The position numbers and the translations under genes are program-made. The notes under the pieces are model-generated. The model was not told where the DNA came from. It did no database searches and was given only the letters and a program-made list of their open reading frames with translations. From contig JANTQA010000076.1 of NCBI GenBank assembly GCA_027625915.1, forward strand, positions 496,001 to 560,000: a stretch of DNA of 64,000 nucleotides, written 5' to 3'. Positions 47,814 to 58,912 of the stretch are shown here, one piece after another. The number at the start of each line of letters is the position of its first letter. The stretch's first letter is position 1. This DNA comes from Anaeramoeba flamelloides. Lineage: Eukaryota; Metamonada; Anaeramoebidae.

Positions 47814-50800
47814 TATGAAATTTAACTTCTTTTGTTCAAAAAAGCCAAATAAATAAAAATAAAATTCTAGAGTAACTTATCTATACTAAAATTATTCTTG
47901 AACTAGGAAAATTTCAAGTAAAAAATCAAAATCACATGTCAACTCAAGGGTACAAAACACAAACAAAAAACAAAATCTTAAAAGTTATAATCATTAAAAA
48001 TTCAAATTAAAAAAAAATCAAAGGATCTCGACAACAAAAAATCTAAATAACAAAAAAATCAAAAATATGAGCCACACAATAGAATTTAAAAAAGGAAAAA
48101 AAAAATAATTCCCATATCTCAATGAAATAATTCAACTAATATTTTTAAAAATAATTCATTTAATATAAATGTCAAAAATACAATTAAAATAAAAGTTTTA
48201 CTAGAAAAATCCAAAAAATATTAAACTAAAAAAAAAAAAAAATACAAACCATACCCCCTAAAAAAAGAAATCAAACAATAAAAAATCATTGAGTCTCTAT
48301 TTCCTTAATATTAAATTCAGAAAAATAATAAACTCTCCATTAGTTTATATTTAAAAATACTTCTATTTCTCAAACCTTATTAAAATTCTTTCGCAACAAT
48401 TCAAAATCAATTCAATTATATTTATCTAATTTATAGTATATTATTACGACCACTTAATTTCTTTTTGGCAAGGATTTTTGTTATAATTGCGTGCTACAAT
48501 TAAATAATTAGATAAATGATTATAAGAAAAAAAAAATTTAAGATATTAAAAAGTGCTAAAGATTTCACTTTGAATTTAACACATTTCTCTTCAAATTGAT
48601 AATTCACAACATTTTAGATAAGTAATTAAATTTAACTCTTTATTTTTATTTTTTAAAGATGTAATTGTATTTGATTGTTGGGTTTAATATATTGAACCAA
48701 TATCAAATATAGGATTGGTTTTGAATTCTATTCAGGTTTTTGAAAAAGCACAAAAAAAGAGAATTTCTCCCTTCAAAATAATAATAAAAAAAATTATTGG
48801 CTTTTTAAATAAATGATCAAAATTAAAAATTATCAGTTTTGGAATAGGTGAAGATATCAATCATTTTTGATGGAATTACCCATTCTATGGAAAAAATCTA
48901 AAAATTTGTTAAAGAATTAATATAAATAAACAAAAATAATAGGAATAATATCTTTGATATTATTTAAAATAAAAACTCATTATTTATTTTGTCATTATTT
49001 AATGACAAAAGAATATTATAATTCTTGATTAAAATTTCTAAAAATAAATTTAGAAATTAGGAAAAGTGCGGCCGAGTGCCTAGCTTTTCCAACTTTTAAA
49101 AGATGGAATAAAAATCATAGATTGTACTCAATTCTGTTAAATTCTATAAAAGCTAACGGCATTTTTTTTTAATTTAAGAAATAAACTGAAAATTAAATAA
49201 ATTTTCGGTCTATTTCTTAAATTAAAAAAAACCTAACATCTGTAAAAGGAAATTATTTTCCGATCTTTAAAAAACAAAAAAAAAAGAATTTTATTGATTT
49301 TAAAAAATTGTTTTCTAGTTAGGGTTAGAATAGTAATTAGGAATTTAACTGAAAAAAAAAATATATATGATCTAACTAATTATCAAAAAAAGTAATGAAC
49401 AAAGACAAAAATATAAGATCCAACCTGATAATTGTTCATAAAAAACGATCTTTTAGTAAGGTTCTTTTTTTAATTGATCAAAACTATTTTTCAAAAATTT
49501 AGACTCCTAGTATAATGTTAATGGGTGTTGTTTTGAGGGTTTATTCCATAATGTTCATAATAATTTATTTTCAATTTTTAGATCAGTATCATTTTTTCCA
49601 TTTTTACAAATTTTTGTTTTGCTTTTTCAATTTTCATTTTTCTTTTTCTTTTTTTTTTTTTTTGAAACTTTTTTCTTTCTTTTTATTTTTCTATTCTTTT
49701 TTTTAACAAAAGATCGAATTGGAAAAAAAAAAGATTTTTAAAAAGACAAATAATCATTTAGAAAATGGAGACTCTATAATGTCTTTTAAAATGAATTTAA
49801 TTATTTGCTAAAAATCTTCTTGTTAAATTTTTTTTCAGTGAAAGCTCAGTTAGAAAAAATCTTTTATACTCTTTTCTTAAAATTTTGAGACTTTTTTTTA
49901 GTTTTTGGTTTAATTTTTTTTAATTTTTAATATATCTGGCTTTTATATTTTTTGAATGATTTATAAGTAAATTAAAAATCATATTTAATTATTAGTTTTT
50001 CTCAAATACTAAAGGATATATAGTAGTAAAAAAATATCCAACATGAAAGAAATCATCAGAAACGATTTTTAATTGTGAATATTAGGAAAATTTTTATGTA
50101 ATATCTTTTATTTTTAATCAAATCCTTTTTATAAATAACCAAATATTTTATAAAACGAGTAATAAACCTACCTAAAGTTCTTTAAAGTAGGACGTCTCTA
50201 GAATACCCAAGGTATTGTTTGATAACATAAGTAAATCAACTTTAGTAGAAAAAAAATAGAGTCTTTATTTGGGGTTTTCTAGAGTTTGGAAAAAGATAGA
50301 TAATTTTTATTCTTGTTTTTTGATTGATCGAATGGTGTTTTGAACAAGTGAAATTTTATTAATCCTCATTCTAATCGGTGGGTGAGTCCTGATTTTAAAT
50401 AGTTTGATTTTTAAAAAACTGATTTGTTTGAAAATAAATTAAATTACACAAAATTTTTCCTTATATTTACAATTAAAAATCTATTAAGGGATATTTTTCA
50501 TAACTTTATATATATATTTTTTTTTCAATTTATCATTTCAGGTGAGTCACAATTTTTGAAGAAAATGGGTATATTATTTAACATTTTAGAAAAAATTGGT
50601 TAGTTTTGAGGATCTACTAACTCAATATCTCCAAAAAATATGAAAAGGTTCAAATTGTTTTTGTTTATTTGATCAACAATAATGTAACTCAATTATTTTA
50701 TGGATTACTTTGTTTCTTCTTATTTCAATCAACTTTTCTCATTATAAATAAGATTTTAAACAAAAAATTGGTTCGAACTTTTTTTCCCTGTTTCACTTTT

Positions 50801-51146
50801 TTTTGTAAATATCAAATTAAAAAATGTCACAATTTTTTTTTATTGACTAATCTTGACTACTTATTTCTGTAAAAAAGAATGGGATCGAATAATCAAATTT
50901 CAAGAGAAAGCTACAATTCTAATCACTAAAATGTTCCTCCCATTAAAAATAAGTTGTCTTAAAGTGTGATATAGTTTCTCTTGAAAGGGAAAAATAATAA
51001 AATACTTGCAAACTATTTTTATTTTTTTGTAGCTTTTTGTTTTATTAATTTGGTTGTTTCTTTTTGATTATTGCTTTGGAAGAACTATACAAATCTATTT
51101 CTTCACTGCTTATTTCTATTCTATTCCCAATTTATAAACTTGTAAA
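47814..51146. other. Gene-free upstream flank of the receptor gene
   Basis: AT-rich. It includes a family D fragment (49085-49238), a GTGAGTCAC element end near 50541 and an arm fragment near 50755. No gene recognised; promoter elements are not identifiable. Confidence 0.4.
49085..49238. repeat. Short fold-back repeat, family D
   Basis: AGCTAACGGCA then AATTTAAGAAATAAACTGAA and its mirrored TTCGGTCTATTTCTTAAATT ending AAAACCTAAC, preceded by the family flank TTGTACTCAATTCTGTTAAA. Confidence 0.6.
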
Positions 51147-54100
51147 ATGTCTGGCCCATTTACAGCAACAATAATTGGAGCAACACTAGGGATGCTTGGT
51201 TCAATTTTGATGATTTTTTTTTCATTTTTTGTTTCGCGTCGGCTATTTTACTTAAAGCCACATGTAAATTTCCTCAGCTTATTGGATCTTTTGTCTTCAA
51301 TTGGTTTGGTAATACCAATTGAAACACAGGGGCGGTCTTGTACCTTTCAAACTTGCTGGATTGTTTTCTTTTCTCCTGCAGCTATCGCATTTTCTGCAAC
51401 GATCTCCGTTTTAGTACTGATTCAAGCAATTTGGAGAACACCAATAAAAAAGTTAAATCGTATTGTAATGCCAATTGGTATAGTATTAATGCTGGTTACT
51501 TCTGCAACTCTTTCAATAACTGTTGGTGTCTCAAACAAAACGGCACCCAATAAAAAAACAAGCTGGTATGATGAATATTTTTTTTTTTTTTTTTCTTTTT
51601 TTTTCCTTTTATTTCTTATTTTTTCAAAATTCTACAATTCTACAATTCTACAATCCAACACAAACAAAAGATTTAACAGGTTTTTTCTGTGAAAAATTTT
51701 TGAAATTATCAAGATCTCTTTTATTATTTTAATACTTTTGACTCGATTAAAAAGTGAAACAAAATAAAAGGTCAATATATTTATTGACATATTATCAAAA
51801 ACACCGATTATTACTATAATTTTCATAAAATCGAAATTCATCACAAACAATAAGAAAAAATAAAAAAATCTTCACAAATTAATTACACTCAAATTTTAGT
51901 TCGAAACGGGAAAAAGTTTTCACTTCATTTTCAATTTCCTTTTTCAAATAGAGATCGAAACCACAAATTACAAACCACCTCTTTTAAAACCCTACTTATC
52001 AAAGAAAAATATGAAAAAGGTTGTGAAAATTTTATACCATTTATAATTCAAATGCCAGTAAAGGAAAATTAACTCACTAACTTTTTCTCTTACTGATCAA
52101 CTGTTGAACACAGAGACTAAATGAAATTTTTGAAATGAGAATAATCAGTATTTGTTGTTATTCAGGGATTAGTGTCTATCATGGAGAAGAATAAGATCAA
52201 AGTATGTTGCTAATAAATAAAATCATATCAGTTTTCCATGAATCAAATGTCTCTCAAAAGTCGATTATTCAATTACTACTATTTGTTGATCTCATCTATT
52301 CAAAATGATCCTTGTATTAGTAAAAAACTCAACAATTTCAGAAAAAAATTTGCATTTATCAAAATTTTAAGGGGCTAAGTACATTTTTCATTTTTTGGGT
52401 GCCACCATTTATGTGAAACTGAATCATTCAAATCATTTCTTTAGCCAAACAAATTGATATTTTCATAAATACTAGAGTGGAATATATCCTAGTATAAGAT
52501 ATTTTCATACCAACAAAAAAACGGACATCAAAAAAATGAAAAAATTGATCAAAAAAAAATAAATAAAAATCATTTATTTCTTGATCTTATAGATAAAATT
52601 TTACACAATTACTTATTCTTTATTTGGTTTTATTATTAAATCTTTATGAAAATAATTTTGTTTGGAAAATTTTTGAAAAACAAATTACTGTTTATTTCTA
52701 AAGAATTTCCAAAATGAATTTAAAAATCCTATTTTCATTTATGTCATCTAATTCTAGTTTTAGTTCAGAAAATCAGAGATTTTTTGAATTCTTCTTGAGA
52801 ATGAGGGTTTATTGGACAAATTCGTTTGATTTTATAATTATTTATTTTCCATTAAAATGAGAACTCAAAAAAATTCTGAATCTGATTGAAATTTGTTATT
52901 GAATTTTTCAATTATTTTGATTTGAATCTTTTGTAACTGTTTTTTGATTCCAAGAATTCAACCCCTCTATTTTGATTTTTGAAAATAGTATTCCTTGTTT
53001 CGGCTTTGTTTGATAAAAATATTTTAAAAAAGAATTTTGAAAGCAAATTTGTCACAAAAGGTTTTTTAAAATAATAATAAATAGTAATGGAGCGAGAAAT
53101 TCAAGGAAAAAAATAGTTTGTATGAATACAAACTAAAGAAGATAAAGAAAACCAATCTTGGAAAATAGGCTTTTATCGATTTTTTTTTTTTTCATTCTTG
53201 ATTTCAACAAATTTATTTGGAATGGTGATCTTTCGTATTTGATCTTCTAAAAGAAAATATTTGTTTCAGATGCACACCCTTTCGGGTATATTTTTTTGGT
53301 TTACTGTTTGATTAATTTCAATCTTTCGTATAAACACATCTCTAGATCCAAAACAAAATTTAATAAAACTCAAAAATTAAATCAAAAAAAATGTTCAAAA
53401 AATTGAAAAATGAAAGATTCAACTCTGAATTCCTTTGATTCTTTTCACGAATAGACCGGTGGATGGTGTTTTGGTTCCAAAGTTTCAATATCTGGTCGCA
53501 CTTAAAAAATATTTTTCAGTAATGTTAACACAATTAAAATTTTTCAAAATGGTAAAATGTACTTATTTCCTTAAATGGTGAAATTATAATATTCAAACTC
53601 CAAAGTTGAAGAAAAATATCTTTCTTAAATTTGTCATGAAATTTATTATTAATTACTAAAAAATTCGTTTTATTTTTTAAAAAATCCAAAATATTTAACT
53701 CTGAGAATATTTTAACAAATTATTTCCACAACTCTTGTAAATATATTCGAATACAACTAGTTTCATAGAAAGAAAACAAAAAATAACCATTCTTTAGATT
53801 TTTATGTTGATGATAATTTAGTTAATCTTTGAAATTCAAAAATTAAAAAAAATAGTTACTTTTGGAGGGTTCTAAATATTAATTTTGAAATACCAGAATA
53901 TTATTATTTTGGTTTCTATTTTTAGATTTGAAAAAGAAATAAAAAAAAAAATCTCATAAATGAACAACTTTTAATTGTGATCCTTAGTAAAAAAAGAAAA
54001 TAATTTATTTGTGCAATAAGATTTCTCATAGATTTTTTAGAGTCATGTGAGCCATAGCAACACTAATATCATTTACACCCAATTACAACATACTTTAATT

Positions 54101-57100
54101 TTTGACAAATTGATAGGGATACGCTAATCCCTTAATATCCAAATAATTGTTAACATCAAAAAAAAAAAATCTCTGGTAATATTTGGGTTTGAATGATCAT
54201 GAAAATCAGATTTTACTGTTTTAAAGAACAAAATCAAAATAAAATAATTTATTTTTCAAATTTTATACAAAAAAATTTTATTTCTCATTTGGAAATAACC
54301 ACATGAAATATCTCAAAAGATCAAGTTAGAGAAAATTAATTTCATTTTTACGAAGATTAATAACTCATTATTATCATAAAAATGACACTGTGTGGCCAAT
54401 ATTATCTTTTCAAACTTAATATTGATCAGCCAAACTTTTACAAAATGAAAAAAACAGGAAAAAAAAACAACTAAAAAAATGGATCAAATTTTAAAAAAAT
54501 TTATTTTTTATTCTGTTCAAATTTTGGAAAACCTAGGTACTCTACGAAACTTTAAGAACTCTACGGATACTCCACAAAAATATTTTAAAATAATTATAAT
54601 CTCAAAATTATTTTTTTAAAAATCAAAAATATTGAAGTTATCCATCAAACTCAACAATTCTAAAATACAGAACATTTACTAAGGCTTAAATAGATATTAA
54701 TATGTAATAAATAAAAACTCAAATAAATTTTGTTCTTTATGTTTAAAATATAAACATAAAGAGATAATAGAAAATACTGATAACTTTTTATGGATGTATC
54801 CTTCCTATAAAAAGGATAGATTGACATTTTTAAATAAATTAAAAGAAATAGATTTTAATGAAATAATACTAAACTGTGATAGTTTGAAATTATTTTCATT
54901 ATTTAATAATCGTGAAATCTAGAATTTTATACTTAAATTCCTGAAAGGAAATTTTAAGTAAAAGGGCAACTAGAGTGTAATTTACACTTTATCATCAATA
55001 ATAAAAAAAAAAATAAATTGATTTTTTTTTTTTTTTTTTTGAAAAATTAATAAAAATAAAAATTTTCAGTTAAAAAATTAGATCACAGTGAAAAAAAGGA
55101 AAATAAACCATTTTTTTTCATATTCTTTATTTTAATAAATTTTTTTTTCACAAAATGAACATGAACAAAAAATTTTTTGTGATAATACATATTGCCATTT
55201 ATAAATTATTAATGGAGTAACATAATTTCTTTTTAAATATTTTTAACAATAATAAAAAGGTCTTCTTGGATCATTGTGAGTTAAGATCTACTTATGATTA
55301 ACATCATTATGGTTTATATAACTTGTTTCTTTTACTAATTCAAACAAAAAAATCAACAATAAAATTTTTTTTCTAAACCACCTATCCATGGATTATCTTT
55401 GTATTAGGAATTAAAAATTTTTATACAAATAATATACAGTAAACCCCACTTTGCAAGAAAAATTCTTATATTTAAAACAGATAAGAATTTACATATTGGT
55501 CTGTAATGTCAACAAAGCCAATATTTGATGTATTATCGCCAGTATTGAATTGTTTAATTTTGTCTTTTTAAGATTTCTACTCATTCTTTATCATTTTCAG
55601 TTAGATTTGTTTGACATTCATAATTATTTGGTTTTTTTTTTTTGGGATCGTTTTATGATTAATTTTTCGATTCAAGAGAAAAGGTTTAAAAAATAAAATA
55701 ATTTCTCCAAAAATATTCCAAAACATAAAATTTGTACATTTTTTTATGCAATTTTTTTCTGTTTAAAAATAATTTCCATGAATTCCAGATCAAAAAGTTC
55801 AAATTTTCAAATATTACATAGACATTTTTTGGGTTTATAAGAAATCCCTTAATTTAAAAAAGTTAATTGAAAATTTATTTATGGATTCTTAAGGAAGTAG
55901 GCTATTCACTGCCGATCTCAATGTTTCAGTGTTTTTTCATTCTCCATTCAAAGTTATATTGGTACTCTTAAGTTCAAATGCTTAAAAAAATTCTAAAAAA
56001 AAAATTTGAAAATTTTGTTAGTATTAGACAATTAAACTTCCAGATGAAAAATTAAAAAAAAATAAAATAATGAAATAAAAAGTTTGAGAATTTTTTTTCT
56101 TTTTTGTTGAAAAAAAAAATCAAAAAAAAAGAAGTAATAAAAAAACAAAAAAATGAAAAAACAAATTTACAATTTCCCAAAATCCCAACCACCTGCTCCA
56201 AATTTCATAAATAATTGCACTTTACCAAACTTAATCTTCAAAGAATTAATGTAAACATATTCAAAACATGAACTGGGGTTATTAGAACAAAAAACTCATA
56301 AATTCACATTTTTTTTTTTTTTTGAAACTTCAGTGTTATAATGAAAAATCAATCGTACTCATCCATACAAACAAACTAATTTTTCAATTATCCTGACTGT
56401 TGAACTTTTTTTGGATAAAAATTCACCAAAAACCTACTTTTCTAAAGGATCAAGAAATTACAAAACAAAATTTTGATAAATACACTATTAAATATATTCA
56501 AATTTGTTTTTAAAATTCAAACTGGAGAAAAGATTTATAAAGTATATCAATTGTCCTGAATGTAATTTTTGTGTTCAAAAACCACAGACCTTTTTAAAAA
56601 TTTTTAATTTTATCAGTTAGTTATTTGTAAAAAAAAAATTAAAAGTCAATTTAATTAAAAAAATTATTTTTAATCCATTCTGATATTTAAAAATATTGTG
56701 AAATTACTCATTTTTTTTTTAAAATTATCAAATAAGATTCTGGTAATTTTTCTTTAAATTTTGAAAATCACAGAAATCACAGAAATCACAGAAATCACAG
56801 AAATTACAGAAACCAATTTTCACAAGATCAGAAATTTCAAACTTTCAAGGATTTAAGTACATTTTACCATTATTAAAAAAACCTAATTACAACAACCTTA
56901 CTGAAAAAAGATTTTTTGACTTCTAATGGAAACCGAAACTTTGAAACCAAAATACCATCCACTGCTCTATTTGTGAAAATAGCAATTTAGCCCAGAGTAA
57001 TTCAGAGTGAATCTTTCATTTTTTGATTTTTTGGACATTTTTTTTGATTAAATTTTTGGTTTTATTAAATTAGGTTTTAGATCTAGAAATAAGTTTCTGG

Positions 57101-58912
57101 GAATATTTGAAATTAATCATAAAATAAACTCATAAACCAGAGAAGATGTATATTTGAAGCAAATATTTTCTTTTCGAAGACCAAAAACGAAAGATCACCC
57201 ATCCAGATAAATTTGTTGAAATAAATAATAGAAAAAAAAAAAAAATTCCCACAAAAGTCTATTTTCGAAGATTTGTTTTCTTTTTCTTCTTAATTTGAAT
57301 TAATCAAAACAATTAATTACCTTGGATTTCTCTCCTAATTACTATTTATTATTATTTTACCAAAACTTTTTTTTACAAATCTTTTTTTCAAACTATCGTT
57401 TTTTCAAATATTTTTATCAAAAAAAAACCAAAAAAAAGAATACTGTTTCAAAAATTAAAGTAAAAATGAACTGAATTCTCGAAATTAAAAAACAACTTCA
57501 AAAGATTCAATCCAAAGAAAAAGAAAAATTGAGAAAAAATTTCAATCAGAATTATTTTTGAGTTTCCAATTTAATAGAAAATAAATAATTATAAAATCAA
57601 ACAAATATATCCAATAAATCTATATTTCTGAAGAAAAAAATTCAAAAAATATCCTATTTTCTGAAAAAAAACTAAAATCAAAGGAAAATAATATTTTTAA
57701 ATTCATTTTAGAAATTATTTTGAAATATTTAGTAATTTTTTTATCAAAAAAATATCCAAAAAAAAAGTATTTTCAATTCAGAATTAAAAACAAAACCAAG
57801 TCAAGAAGAAGTAATTGTATCAAAAGTTTACGGATAAGATCAAGAAATATATGATTTTTATTTATTTTTTCTTGATCAACTTTTTTTTTTTTGATTTTCA
57901 TTTATTAATTAGTATGTAAATATTTAAGACTATGGATATCTGCAACTTTCATATATATTAAAATATTATTATATTTGATTAAAGAAATGATTTGAAGAAT
58001 TCAGTTTCGCATAAACCGTGTTTATCATAATTTTTAAAATATACTTACCCCCTTAACCCTACTCAATAAGGTCTTACTTTTGATAAATTAATTTGATTTT
58101 CAAATCGTAGTCAAATCATGAAAAATAATTTATTAAAAAATGGCAAATCAATTGTCTAAAACGACATATTACTTCAGATAATAAGTATTTACTAATTATA
58201 AATTCATTTTTTTATTCTATTGTGAATTCTTTTCTTGTTATTTTTACTAATAAGGAATATATTGATTTAAATAAACAAAATAATAAATATTTTCTAAATA
58301 ATTTTTATTTTTATTTATTTGTTTTATTGCTTATTTTGATCAAAAAAAAGTTATTATTATATTCAAAATTTAATTCCCCCGTTTGTTCTGTGCTCCATTT
58401 ACAAAATATTATTCAAAAATATCTGTTTAAATTTTTATTTGAAATAAACAAAAAACAAAAAAAAAAAAATAAATAGGTGCTGGTTAACTGAAGATGATTT
58501 AAATCAATTTTTTTATTTAGTTCTTTGGTGTTATCTTGCAATCTGTTTAATCACAAGTATAGCCCTTATTACCTATTTTCTTAAAAACCGTTCCCAATAT
58601 TTTATTGATGCAAATTATAAGCGATACTTAGTACGTTGGATTCTTTTCCCATCTTTACTTTGCTTAATTAATCTTCCAGCAACTATTAACAGAGCAGCAT
58701 TTCTCATTCAGGGATCAAAAAATTTTGATTCAAAAGTTTTAAATAATATTCAAGCATTATTAACCCCAACGCAAGGATTAATCGATCTAATACTTTTTTA
58801 TCTTTACCCAAAAGAAATTCGGAATTCAGTTTTAGAAGGATTAAAATTAAGAAAACGTAATGATCATTATGATGTTTTATTAATTTCTCATGCCCCATCG
58901 GATGAAGATTAA
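51147..58912 (+). CDS. Seven-transmembrane receptor, cAMP-receptor-like (class E), two exons
   Basis: G-protein-coupled-receptor-like protein of the plasma membrane. Exons are 51147-51565 and 58477-58912, 284 residues, stop TAA. Exon 1 encodes TM1 (about 6-28), TM2 (41-57), TM3 (70-96) and TM4 (105-127). Exon 2 encodes TM5 (about 151-176), TM6 (about 190-216) and TM7, with TPTQGLIDLILFYLYP. The split codon TG|G is Trp140 and restores TSWCWLTEDD. The WCW in the second outer loop and the QG..D.. in TM7 are typical of Dictyostelium cAMP-receptor and related receptors. Cys70 at the start of TM3 and Cys141 can form the usual disulfide. Donor GTATGA, acceptor AATAG. The cytoplasmic tail is short (about 30 residues) and Ser-poor. 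The ligand is unknown. Confidence 0.87.
52161..54135. mobile_element. TTAA element family A copy 2, interrupted by a family B element
   Basis: Left TTCAGGGATTAGTGTCTATC, right GATACGCTAATCCCTTAA. Without the nested 1.2-kb element it is about 770 bp and collinear with copy 1 at 34665-35425 (shared GAGAAGAATAAGATCAAAG-type start and ACTAATATCATTTACACCC end). The left TTAA has decayed to TTCA. Confidence 0.72.
52367..53574. mobile_element. TTAA-flanked element family B copy 2, nested
   Basis: 1,208 bp, TTAA at both borders. Left TTAAGGGGCTAAGTACATTT; right, reverse complemented, TTAAGGAAATAAGTACATTT. It is inverted relative to copies 1 and 3. Its site in element A copy 1 is uninterrupted (AAATTTAAAGGTTGAATTA at about 34870), so insertion at a TTAA is directly supported. 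Confidence 0.8.
54701..54922 (+). mobile_element. Possible LINE reverse-transcriptase C-terminal relic
   Basis: An open stretch of about 73 codons without an ATG, ending in TAG, reads FCSLCLKYKHKEIIENT then FLWMYPSYKKDRLTFLNKLK. The C-x2-C, then E-I-I, then a P-x-Y-x3-R spacing resembles the C-terminal Cys/His segment that follows the RT domain of many LINEs. The His and second Cys positions are not kept. Codon use and amino-acid mix look coding, unlike the flanks. No RT domain is visible upstream. Confidence 0.35.
56766..56812. repeat. 9-bp tandem repeat (ATCACAGAA)
   Basis: About five units, the same unit as at 37675-37710 in another intron. Confidence 0.85.
56845..58056. mobile_element. 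TTAA element family B copy 3
   Basis: About 1,212 bp from TCAAGGATTTAAGTACATTT to AAAATATACTTACCCCCTTAA-type right end, in the same orientation as copy 1. It is collinear with copy 1 (GAAACTTTGAAACCAAAA, AAACGAAAGATCACC, GATCAAGAAATATATGATTT). The left TTAA is decayed to TCAA. Confidence 0.72.

Larger units (their letters stand above)
51566..58476 (+). other. Giant intron of the receptor gene (6,911 bp)
   Basis: From GTATGATGAATA followed 12 nt after the donor by a long T/C run (51578-51625), to AAAAATAAATAG, with an A-rich 3' end instead of a pyrimidine tract. It contains TTAA element A2 with B2 nested in it (52161-54135), a coding relic (54701-54922), the 9-bp repeat (56766-56812) and TTAA element B3 (56845-58056). 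A frame ending at 58476 runs into the acceptor but is Lys/Phe-rich and not conserved. Confidence 0.83.

Noticed and set aside
58222-58476. Frame running directly into the receptor's second exon as an extra coding exon
   Set aside because: It is Lys/Phe/Leu-rich without conserved residues. Skipping it gives an uninterrupted 7TM protein with the WCW motif.
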